DNA from: Istiophorus platypterus
Lineage: Eukaryota; Chordata; Actinopteri; Istiophoriformes; Istiophoridae
Length of the DNA: 64,000 nt
Assembly: GCA_016859345.1 (NCBI GenBank)
Contig: CM029114.1
Location: 17,122,001 to 17,186,000 of the forward strand
Direction: 5' to 3'
In this document: positions 12,227-21,892 of the stretch, piece by piece
Position numbering within the stretch: position 1 is the stretch's first letter
Layout: each line of letters begins with the position of its first letter
Notes under the pieces: model-generated
Told to the model about the DNA's origin: nothing
The model's input: only the letters and a program-made list of their open reading frames with translations
The model's database searches: none
Position numbers and translations under genes: made by a program

Positions 12227-14886
12227 AGACATGGCTTTCGGATTTTCTTGGGCAGTCAGCCCTTGTCAAAGATGAAGACACCAACTCAAGCCCAAGGCCA
12301 CAAGTGCACATAAAAGTAATCTCTACTCCTTCAACCTGCCAAGTGTGAAAGGTCCAACTCAAATCCAACATCTGATAGGTTGGCTCTCCTGTCAGCAATC
12401 CATCAGTTCACCAACACCATGTCCGACCTGAATTAACGCCTCCGAGCACAAGAAAATCTGTCACCTTTCTTGTCAAATCAGTGCCGAGGATCTTTAACAG
12501 CACCACCTCTTCCAGACACCACAACTGGGCATTCTAGCCAAGCACTTCCCATTTATAAGCTTGCCAGCATCCTTCCTGTATCTGTCATGGGTAAGCCATT
12601 CATTTCTTCTACCACTAATATATCCTGTAGGTTGAGATCAAAAATCCTACTGGGCAAGGATTTTCATCAGAAAATGATCAAAACATTGCATTATTTAACA
12701 AAATCAAAACTGCCGATCCCAGATTATCAATACGGGAATTTCTGGTGACATTCAAAGTCATCAGAGTTATTTATTTATGCTTAGTCTACTGTCTTTCACA
12801 ATCCAATCTTTGTCTAAAACCTACATGTTATTTCCTGCCCTTTATTTTTCTTGTGCTGTATTCATATATAGCTATTCAGTGGCTTTCATCTACCAGCACC
12901 CATCTTACATTTACTGGCCTTCATCTACTAGTACCCATCCCTGATACTTTTCATAACGTACCTTCAGTTTACATGGAATCTTGTGCTAAAATTCATTCTT
13001 GCATGGCACTTGTAGCTGTCCTACTTTTCAGCCTTTGTTGTTTTTGAGTAGTGTTTTACCCTCTTCTAATTTTTTCATTGGTAGATAATTAAAGGTGGGC
13101 TCGTCTGAGAATAACTCCCTGGTTTCATTATAATTGTGGTAAGCAAACTTTAATTTTCACTTTTGGATGGGATCTTGGATTGGCTGCTGTTCATACATCT
13201 CTTTAATCATTGTGGTCAACACCAAAGCCTTTATAAAAAAAAAGATTCTGCATTCATTCAGTTTGTGTCTTTCTTGATTGAATTGCACATGGTCTGTATT
13301 TTTGTATGATATACTTACTGAAAAAAGGTGCACTATGACCATATGTATTATTTTAATTAGTATGTAGAATGGAATTTAGAGACGGCACTGTTGCTACACC
13401 TAAATGAAATTAACCCATCAGTAATGTTGCTCATTATACCTGTGATTTTGTGCATGGTAGAACAACCACCATGAGAAAGGCTTGCTAAACTGGTTGTTAC
13501 ATGCGTGGCCCAAAGCACAATATCAGCATGTGTGGAGGACTTCAAGACAACTCCTACATCATAATCTGTCTCAAAGTGAGTGAGCTATTTGAAAATTTAC
13601 ATAAAACATAATTCTAAATATAATTGTTTTAACCACAGGGATCAATGGGGCCCTATAAGTAATTCCTATTTCCACAACTTGAAACCTTTTTAGTCTCGTT
13701 GTTGTACACTACTACTGCAAAGTTACAGTCGATATTCTAAATTGCTAATGTATAATTTTCTGCACTTGCATTGGACGTGTCACTTGGATCTTGTGAAAAG
13801 CTTTGTTAATGAGAGTTTGATTTGACAGGTGAGGATTATAACGTGCAGTCTCCCAGGGACTGAATTGTAATTTAAATTCTAACTAAATTTAAATCCTTTT
13901 ATTTTATCTCTCATTCATTTATACATTTTCACCATATACCGTAGCTTTCTATAAAGCTTAGTTGAAGGAACATGGGTATGAGAGTGTAATGTCACAAGTG
14001 GGCTCTAGGCCTTGGGCATGGAATGATTTAAGTGCCATATGCCATCCTTATTTGTATATACTTTGGAGAAATTGAGTGAAAAAAAATCTTGGAGTGATCA
14101 AACGAGGACACTTTTGAACAACTTCTAAGCTTATTCTGTCAAAAGTTAACGCCCATATTTCATCTTAGCTGTCAAACCTGGAAGTAAGGTTTAATAAGCA
14201 ATATGTATGCAAACATTCTACATCTCAGCACTAGTTGTAATATTCATGACAGTAAGAAGACTCTGTTGGGAGGTTTCTATAGGTGGTGTCTTAAGATGAA
14301 TGAGTTCATCTTTCATTCACTTAACAGTCTTTGTTGCTGGTCTGCGACTACAGCGAATAACTGGGGCATCAGCGTTAGCACGAAGCTTAAGAGCTTACAT
14401 TGATGTTTATTCCTATTCATATCTTTCAACACTTCCATTTCTCCTGCTGTAACTTTAACTTTCATGGCATCACAACCTCTCATAGTAGAAATGAAAGCAG
14501 CTGAGGCACATCCCAATGGGTTATTCAAGTAATGCTCTATAAAGCAACAGCTGTTATATAAAACAGCCTTTCAGGAGCCTGAATCAACACTGAATGTACA
14601 GAAAATGTATTACTTTGTCTGACCACCTTGTGAAAATCATCAGAGGAGAATAACAAGACATTGTTAGAATTATTTCGGCGAAGGCAGTATTGGAAATGTT
14701 TGAGTCACCGACGCTCTCTGATCTGCTATATAATGTTGATAATGTGGAGGAGGGATGAAGCGTTAAATTAAACCTCCTGCATTGTTGCCTGACACATTTA
14801 TCGAATGTACAGACATTAGACTGCGTTCGGTGTTTGAGATACCACTGCTTTGTGTGTTTTTGTTTACCTCTATTGCACTGCATTTT
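12227..14886. other. Intergenic stretch with a small tandem duplication
   Basis: No supported gene. At 12,880-12,940 two copies of a roughly 26-bp block (TTCATCTAC, AG, ACCCATC) lie 35 bp apart, a small imperfect tandem duplication. The rest is AT-rich and unremarkable. Confidence 0.4.
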
Positions 14887-15240
14887 AGAGGGAGATATTG
14901 TACTTATTACTCTACATTTATTCTGGTGCTAATTTCAGATTAATAAAATATAATGCATTGTTATAGATCAAACTATCCAACGGTATATAAAGAAGTTAAG
15001 GCTTAGCTCCACCTCAACCAACGACAGTATCAAATAACTGCCCATATATGATTGCATCAATAATAATGATCCATTAATATAACACTGAAATGGGCCACTG
15101 CTCAAGTAGGTTTACCTTTGACATTCTAGAACATCTTGTTTCTTATACTTTTCTACTAATTAAATTTTTAATGCGGGCCTTTTTCTTGCAATTAAATATT
15201 TTCATGGTGTGTTACTGCTGTTTTTACTTAAGTAGATGAA
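14887..15240. repeat. Teleost interspersed repeat, copy A
   Basis: Landmarks in order: AGATATTGTACTTATTACTC, then ATAATGCATTGTTATAGATC, GGTATATAAAGAAGTTAAG, GCTCCACCTCAACCA, AATAATGATCCATTAATATA, and finally TTTTTACTTAAGTAGA. I recognise this series from a common fish repeat, probably a non-autonomous DNA transposon, whose ends carry TACTTTTACTTAAGTA-like sequence. A related, differently truncated copy lies in intron 2 of the Ig-domain gene (19,550-19,745). Confidence 0.6.
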
Positions 15241-15869
15241 CTGACTTTGTTCTTAATGCTGAACTAAAGGAAAATATACAGTGCTGCAGTCTGTGAACAA
15301 ATGCTTTGATTTTACACACATACATACAAACGCATTGGTGCATTTTATAAAATATGCATAAAGTGTGAGTGAGCAGAATGTACATGATCTAAAATTATAA
15401 GCAGTGTTAAAATTATAAGAGCGTTTTAAATGGAGAGAGAAAATACACAGAAGTCAGACATCGTGCGACAACTGTCACCAACGACACTGATCCCTGTGTA
15501 CACCAGCTCTTGGGGCAATTAATCCCAGGCCAACTCCCATTTGCCGTAATGTTAGGTAACAGGCTATCAGTGCTCCACATAAATCTCTGCTGTTTGTTGA
15601 CAGAATCTGTCTTTTATCTCCTCTTTCCATCCCTCCATCCCTCTGTCCTCTCCCACTCTCTGACCCATCTATCCGTCCTGTCTTGCTGTTTGTCGGTCAG
15701 TCAGTTTCTTATCATGTCTCTATTGATCCGTCCACCTCCCCCCACTCTTTGCTCTTGTGTATGATATAACCAGCTGTGGCCGCTCACCTGACCAATGACC
15801 ACCAGGCTGTCAGGGTGATAATGTAAACCTCTCTGAGAGGAGATAACAGCCCACTGGGATAATTGGCCA
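15241..15869. other. Intergenic stretch, possible regulatory DNA
   Basis: No coding exon. The segment 15,470-15,620 and the flank 15,765-15,870 look less AT-rich and more complex than their surroundings, with motifs such as GGCAATTAATCCC and GGATAATTGGCC that resemble homeodomain-type sites. The resemblance to conserved non-coding DNA is an impression only. Confidence 0.25.
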
Positions 15870-15894
15870 GACACACAAACACACACACACACAC
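15868..15894. repeat. Short (CA)n microsatellite
   Basis: A CA tract with one AAAC interruption, about 70 bp before the larger CA array. Confidence 0.9.
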
Positions 15895-15965
15895 AGATGA
15901 AGCCCGGGGCACACAGTAAGACACCTTTCAGTTACCATGGGAACTTGACCTGAAGCCCCTGTTTA

Positions 15966-16044
<79 letters not shown>

Positions 16045-16093
16045 ACACACGTACACACGTGCGCACACACACGCGCGTGTGCACACACACACA
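15966..16093. repeat. Long (CA)n microsatellite, compound
   Basis: An almost pure CA array of more than 70 bp (to about 16,042), continuing into CACGTACACACGTACAC and GTGCGCACACACACGCGCG variants. The variant part is rich in alternating purine-pyrimidine CpG steps, a pattern prone to Z-DNA. The minus-strand VCVCVC frame over it is an artefact. Confidence 0.95.
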
Positions 16094-18296
16094 AGCACCT
16101 TAGTGAATAGACCAAAAACCTCCCACTGTGTACTTTGCCCAGATGAGGTGCTCACAGGAGATGCAAACTTCAAACATAGAGAGATGATGTAACAAAGCAG
16201 CAGGGCCTCTTGCAGAAACAAGGATCATGTTTCCTTAGGTAACAAAGAAAATCCTGCCGGATAGTCAAAACAACAACAGAACTTCATTCCCCTATAACTA
16301 TGTCAACATAACATGAAATCCATAACAAAACATAAAACAGTTTTGCAAGGAGAAATGCATTTACAAATAGCAATGCCATTCGCATTTTTTTCTTTAGGTT
16401 TATGCTTTATTATAAGATACACCTATAACAGTCTTTACAACAATTCATAATGAAGAAAACCATTTGTTGCACAGTGAAAAGGTTGTCTGGGTTCACTCAT
16501 CAGTAACTTGGCCTTTTTGAACCCTGCAGTTCAGCATTAATATGCAGGTTGGAATCATATTTACTTAAGAGGATGAGTTTTAGGTGTAGAACTTGGTCCC
16601 TCTTGTGGTTTGAGGTGGATATTACAAGTACATAGAGAGACTGATGCAGTTTGTTGTATCGGTAATAACTGGAAACCATGACGCTCTGATGTGGAGAAGA
16701 TTTCTCTACTGTAATTTTTGGGCTATGATCTGAATCGCACTTGACCGAGCAATCTCATCCCAAGGTTCTCTCAATAGCTGGTGATGATATCATGATATTC
16801 ATCAGCAGTTTAAGCATTTCAAGTGGAGGTGCAGATGTTTATATTTCCAATTATTATGGGAGAGGAAATTCAAGGACATCTTGTCCATGTTGGCTTGGGT
16901 CAACGTTAACGCATGTATGAGGTCTTTAAAGTGCTCAGAGGAAAAAGGAGATCTGATCATCAACTAATACTGAGGATGTTTCTTATCATTACATAGTCAA
17001 GAAGGAACTTGGAAACTCAACTAGAGAGGAGCAGCTTCATTTTAACTTTAAAGTATAATTTTAACTTTAAAGTATACCTTAAACCTTCTAAATTACCCCC
17101 ATGTTGCGACTATGATCAAGCATTGAAGAAAATCTCACTTTCTGCTACATCCAAAAAGTATGAATTAATCCCATATTTAAATTTTGTTTGAGGTTTGTTT
17201 GCACACTTCGAATTATGAGACGCATCAGTTATCAGGAATATTGTTGGTATAGATCTTTTCTATTTAGACAGACTTAAAAGAAATATGCCAAAGCCATACA
17301 TTCAGAACCCCAATTCTATCTTTGATTTTGGCAATCTTTTGAAATCACCCTTACTCGCATTTACATTTATTCATTTGGCAGAAGCCAAATGATTAAGCTG
17401 ACCTCCAATATGTTATTGCCATATAGAAAACAACCACAAGTCATTTTACTAATAAATGTTCTTTATTTCCATTTAAAGGCTCCATTCCTTAAACTTTCAT
17501 TGTTATTATTTAATAGGATTTTTTGTAAACAGCAGTGTCATCTAAAATGAAAATCAAGAAGCAGAAGAAAAAAAGCAGTTAAATCTTGTGAAGATGAGTA
17601 ATATTCAGTACAGCCATATCTCAGTGACAGAAATTTCCTGCTTTAAAAAACATAAAAAGATTTTACAATATTTTATTTAAACTTACTCCGATCTGCATCC
17701 AAAAGGAAAGAGGCCTTGCTTTAATTTTTAATTTTATTTCATTTTTGTCAGCAGAAATATTTAAAAAAAAATGCCAGTAGTTATAGTTCATAAAACAATG
17801 TTACTGAGAGATGACTGTTCTTCAAAACACCTTAAAGAAAACAAGAGAAATATCTAACGTCTCACTTGGACTGTTGAACAGCTTGTGTGTGTGCATCCAT
17901 GGGCTCTGGAACAGTCAAGGTGACCTTATTCTCATTTACCCAGCTGTCAGCCGTGACAGTGTCTAGCTAAAAGCTCAACCTGCCACTGTTTAGCACTGAT
18001 TTAGTGAGACCCTTAGTGGAGTCATTCTGACTCGAAAAGACTTCACGAGTTTTCATGTCTGAAGAAGCTGTACTGAGCCTTAAAAAACAGAAATGTTTCA
18101 GCCTTGGAAATGAAATGCAAACCTTGAGCAGTGGGAGACAAGTGGCAGAGGGCCACTTGAAGATGTATTTGTCTTCTTAATCATGTCTGCTGTACCCAGT
18201 CTGTGACTGCTGGTCAGATTTAAAAAAAAATGAATAAATTATACAGTTTTACACAGAACAGATTTTTTTTCAGAAGTACACAGTGAGACTGTCTGT
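16094..18296. other. Intergenic stretch with minor repeats
   Basis: No supported gene. A perfect 19-bp unit is tandemly duplicated at 17,039-17,076. At about 17,353-17,387 the run TTTACATTTATTCATTTGGC matches the start of a core motif found in many fish SINE-type repeats, apparently truncated. Distal 3' UTR or polyadenylation signals of the minus-strand Ig-domain gene could lie at the right edge; minus-strand AATAAA hexamers occur near 17.67 and 17.73 kb. Confidence 0.35.
17039..17076. repeat. Perfect tandem duplication of a 19-bp unit
   Basis: The unit ATTTTAACTTTAAAGTATA occurs twice in direct, gap-free succession without a mismatch. This suggests a recent slippage or duplication event. 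Confidence 0.9.
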
Positions 18297-18320
18297 AATA
18301 TATATATATATATATATATA
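18297..18320. repeat. (TA)n microsatellite
   Basis: About twelve TA units in AT-rich DNA downstream of the minus-strand Ig-domain gene. Confidence 0.9.
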
Positions 18321-19066
18321 AATCACGAAAAACATATTTTCTCAATACCTCTCAATAACCCCCTTCAGTCTGGATTTCACCTCATTGTGGAAAGGTTTCA
18401 TGAAACAGGTTTCTACAGAAAAAAAAGTCTATTGTTTTTTTAAGTGTCACTTTTTACATTCACTGAACAAACCTTTGCCCTCCCTTCAGTTATAGGGCAG
18501 CCACACATAGCACATAACGGATCATAACTGGTTCACCAGAGGGCAGCATCCTACCGCAAACCTCAGAGTTCTTGCATGACTGAGAGTTCCTGTGTGTGTG
18601 GACACACCTGTCATCTGATATTTGAATCTTACTCTTTCAAAAATAAATATACACTCCTGAAAATAACCTGTGGCTAATCAGTTTATATCTGAACTGAATC
18701 AAAAGTGTGTTTCTGTGTTTTTCTGTGTGTGTGTGTTGGGGGGGGGGTGTTTCTATGTGTGTTTTTTTTCTTTTTTTAAAAATATTAACATTTTATGCCA
18801 TGTTAATTATTAACAGCTCCCTTGTTATTATCTCTCAACAGTTTGTGATTTCCTTGTTCATTTATGCCAAGAGTGAAAGCAAAGAATAATACACCTTTGG
18901 ACCATGCAAAATGATTCATTTACATTACATTGCTTAGCCTTGATGTCTGAAGTATACATAAATCTCAGTACCCCATTGTTACTCATTTTTCTTAACCGGC
19001 TTTGATCACCTCTTCACCCTAACATCTTATCACACTCAGTGATGTGGATTTACTCTGGTGGATCCA
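18321..19066 (-). other. Presumed 3' UTR / 3' flank of the Ig-domain gene
   Basis: This lies directly downstream (minus strand) of the Ig-domain stop codon. I found no clear AATAAA on the minus strand within the first several hundred bases, so the 3' end cannot be placed. A TG tract followed by a homopolymeric G run lies at 18,724-18,748. The plus-strand frame at 18.7-18.9 kb is low-complexity and not credible. Confidence 0.35.
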
Positions 19067-19419
19067 TTATTTCAGTGTGACAGCAAGTAAGATGGAAATA
19101 CCCAGAACTGTCCCCATAGGTCCCTGTGAAGTGATTCCATTTTGTTGTGATTGAACCAAAATACTCTCAATGTATCTACCAGATCCGATGCTCTTCAAGG
19201 AACAGTTGTAGTGCACATCTGACCTTTTGTGCTCCAGGATACTATGAATAGACAGCCAGCCCCCTGCCTCCACACGTTTAGTAGTTTGGTGCTTCATAGA
19301 CCCATCTGAGAGACTGTGGGAGCCGTTAAACCAGTTCACATCTCCGTCTGGGTAGACATTGTTGAAGGTGCAAGCGGGACCTGAACTTGTAAAAACTCCC
19401 TTGCCACTCCCACTACACT
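19067..19419 (-). CDS. Ig-domain gene, last exon (second Ig domain and C-terminus)
   Basis: The acceptor is GGTTTTCCCCTCAG. The frame is open from the acceptor to TAA over 117 codons. It encodes a C-type Ig domain (PACTF, YPDGDVNWF, GGWLSI, VHYNCSL) and then the hydrophobic tail GTVLGISILLAVTL-K. Ig domain and tail share one exon, so there is no separate transmembrane or cytoplasmic exon as in B7/butyrophilin-type genes; this favours a GPI anchor. Confidence 0.8.
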
Positions 19420-21468
19420 CTGAGGGGAAAACCAGAGAAGTGTTTTAAAATTTTTGTGATGTACAAAACATTATGGACACTTGATGCTCTCACATAACAT
19501 GTGAAACCCTCAAAAGACAACCACAACTCAAATTATCATTCACAACTGGTGGAAAGTACATTTAGTTGTTTACTGTGCTGAACTGCAGTTGTAAGGTGCT
19601 TGTACATCACTTCAGCATATCCATGTTATACTGCTTTACACTTTGCACTACATTTCAAAGGTAAATATTGTACTTTTACTCCACTAAATTTATTTCACAA
19701 TTATAGTTACTGGTTACTTTACATATTGAGATCTCACAGACAAACCACATGATGAGTTTGTCTCAGTTAGCCTTTACATTAAACTGTATTTTATCAAGAC
19801 AATTTGTTACTTGTGTCTTTATCAACTGGATGATAAATCATTTATTAATGCTTTATAGATTAGCCATAACACATTAAAAAAGGACAGCCTTTGGGTTGCC
19901 AAGTTGCAAAAAATAAAAAAAAGTTTTGCTTGAGTTCTTCTTCCATCACCATAACTTGCTTTGCTTTATGGCTGAGGAGATATTTAATTCATTAGTAGAG
20001 ATCCACTAATTGGCAAAATCAACCATTTACTTTCTGCAAAAGAGCTGAAGACCAATCTAAATAATTTATTAACAACTTATGCAGACCTGGAGGCTCATTT
20101 TCTCATAAGCCACCTGTTTTGCATTTAAAATGTTATGAAGTCATTTACACAGTGTTCTTCAGCTACAATAATCCACCAATAGTGAGCCATTAGTAGGTAT
20201 TTGTAAATAATGAAGTAATGAGTTGGTTCAATTTGGTTCAGATGCTCTGCAGTTTTTTACAGAAGAAGAGGGGTCTTCTTGATGATCTAAAGAATTAGCA
20301 ATAAAGGCAAAGCAAATGTCATGTTGGAAGAGGACAAATGCCAGCAAGAGAATGTTTTTTTTTACAACCTGAAAGCTCAAAGATCGTTTAGCCAATAGTG
20401 ATAATTCATAAACACTTTACTAAGTTGACCTTGTCAGCAAGTGCTAGGAAATGGTTCTTATACCATTAGCAACATCAGTGCATTGGTTATAATGTATGTG
20501 AAAATCTAACAATGTGGCCATTATTTGTAATGAGAGCTTTTATCATAGAGTTTGCTGTTAATAACTGCAATTTAACATAAGCAAAAATTTGAATACAAGT
20601 TTGAATCTTACTAGTAATTGACAATTTTTACATGGTAGTATTACTACTTTTACTTAGAGACGGTGAAGACAGTTTTGAAACACTCGCAGTGCCATGGTGT
20701 TTTCCCAGTCTGTTTTGGTGAGTAACACAATGTAAAGTAAACATAGTTTTTGTTTCTTTGCACTCCACAGGCCACCTCTGAGAAAACAGTTATGCCTCCA
20801 CTGCACTGTCTTTTTTCTTTAGCACATTTAATACAGCAATTCTATGGATGTTGTAATAACATAATACTGTTTGCTAAAGTAGGAATAGATATGGACTCTG
20901 ACCTTGTAATGCCACAATTGTGTTTCGATAGTCAAATCCTCTGTTAGATCTAATTTTGCATCCGTAGTTTCCGATATCCAGGGGCTGCATTTTTTCAAAG
21001 ATGAGGGACAAGTTTCCTTTTGTATACTCACAATGGCATTTGTTTAATCTACATTTGGTACTGTTCATGTATCCCGCGCTGTTCACAAAACATAAAGACA
21101 TTTTGTTGTGGGACCACTCCATATATTTGATTGAGAGTCCATTTAGTTGTGAGGACACTTTGCAATTTAGGATAACCTGTTTGCCACACCCTGCAGAAAT
21201 GTTGGGGTTCACGCTTAGTTCAACCAAATCTGTAGAGAAAGAGATAGAGATAGATATTGGTTTAAATTGAACCAATAGCTTTTTATTGTTGTTATCATTA
21301 TGTATAAAATCAAACTATTACATCTTATTAAAATATGAAACCTCTTCTTAATATTGCACCAACCCCCAACCTCAGTTCCCTTCTAATGAAGTAGAAATAG
21401 TCACACTCACCTTGTGTTGTCAAAGTGAAAGCAGGTACAAGCCAAAGTATATGTAACAATATGTCCAT
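19067..21468 (-). CDS. Two-Ig-domain secreted/GPI-type membrane protein, three coding exons
   Basis: The coding exons are 21468-21411, 21229-20903 and 19419-19067 on the minus strand. Joined in phase 1, they give 245 residues and a stop. Residues 1-19 form a signal peptide (MDILLHILWLVPAF). Residues about 20-128 are a V-set-like Ig domain with canonical Cys42, Trp58 and the D-x-G-x-Y-x-C motif ending at Cys110. Residues about 130-218 are a second Ig domain with Cys145, Trp158 and Cys201 in a YNCS context. The C-terminus is a 14-residue hydrophobic run (231-244) ending in a single Lys, which looks like a GPI-attachment signal; a very short transmembrane tail is the alternative. Five N-glycosylation sequons fit an extracellular protein. 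The V domain has five extra cysteines (34, 66, 79, 84, 86). By analogy with fish IgSF receptors it is probably an immune or adhesion cell-surface protein, but I cannot assign the family and give no symbol. Splice sites were placed by eye. Confidence 0.8.
19550..20660. repeat. Intron 2 repeats: teleost repeat copy B, apparently interrupted
   Basis: At 19,550-19,745 the landmarks GGTGGAAAGTACATTTAG, AAATATTGTACTTTTACTCC and TTATAGTTACTGGTTACTTT match the left half of the repeat family seen at 14,887-15,240. A right-end-like piece (TTTTTACATGGTAGTATTAC, then TACTTTTACTTA) reappears at about 20,626-20,658. The roughly 0.9 kb between (about 19,746-20,625) has landmarks such as TTATTAATGCTTTATAGATT and AGCCTTTGGGTTGCCAAG that I associate with a second fish interspersed repeat. 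This suggests a nested insertion. Confidence 0.5.
20903..21229 (-). CDS. Ig-domain gene, coding exon 2 (V-set-like domain)
   Basis: The acceptor is TTTCTCTACAG, preceded by a pyrimidine-rich run. The donor is CAAG before GTCAGA, less perfect but acceptable. The exon is 327 bp and phase 1-1, the classical modular Ig-domain exon. It encodes Leu21 to Gln128, with the split codon Asp20 at its start. Motifs visible: VILNC (B strand), YMEWS (C strand), LSLIFEKM, and IGNYGC (F strand). The cysteine cluster between Cys66 and Cys86 is unusual for a plain V domain. Confidence 0.8.
21411..21468 (-). CDS. Ig-domain gene, coding exon 1 (signal peptide)
   Basis: This exon encodes 19 residues plus one base. 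The start ATG has A at -3 and G at +4, a strong initiation context. The exon ends CAAG before GTGAGT, a consensus donor. An upstream acceptor (CTTTTACAG, ending at 21,490) indicates that the start codon lies in the second transcribed exon. The 5' leader in this exon holds a four-codon uORF (ATG at 21,486, TAA at 21,472-21,474) ending 3 bp before the main ATG. Confidence 0.8.
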
Positions 21469-21489
21469 TGTTAGCACTTTTGCATTTAA

Positions 21490-21720
21490 CTGTAAAAGTC
21501 ACAATAAAACACATCTCAGGCAGGTTGAAACATTGATCCTAGGAGGCTGATTTATCATCCATACTTTCAAAGCATCATTTGTGTGAAATCTAAAAACTGG
21601 GTTGTGTACGAGTGGAACTGACCTGAGGAGGATTGATCTTCTCTCCAGTGCTTCTCCAGTGCCTGCAATTTCCTTATGGTGCTCACGTGCAAATTTATCC
21701 TCCTCCAGACTTTTCCCTGT
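21490..21720 (-). other. Probable 5' UTR exon and intron 1 of the Ig-domain gene
   Basis: On the minus strand the sequence ending CCTCAG at 21,623 is followed by GTCAGT, a good donor. With the acceptor at 21,490 it would form a 130-bp intron. The putative untranslated exon (21,623 up to roughly 21,720) contains a short tandem repeat, GCACTGGAGA twice, and no long frame. The transcription start is not determined. Confidence 0.45.
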
Positions 21721-21824
21721 GTGCAGATTGTTAATGATTAGAAATTATGAGTGTGTATAACCAGGAAGGCTAAAATCTTATCAGTGTGGAGGGAGTGTTC
21801 TGGAACTTCAATGACAAAGAGAGA

Positions 21825-21828
<4 letters not shown>

Positions 21829-21890
<62 letters not shown>
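21829..21890. repeat. (GT)n microsatellite upstream of the Ig-domain gene
   Basis: About 31 pure GT units lie roughly 200 bp upstream of the putative 5' exon of the minus-strand gene. Its position near the promoter makes it a possible length-polymorphic modulator of expression, but that is inference. Confidence 0.95.

Positions 21891-21892
<2 letters not shown>

Noticed and set aside
15928..16221. Minus-strand 97-codon Cys/Val-rich frame
   Set aside because: It is the translation of a CA microsatellite.
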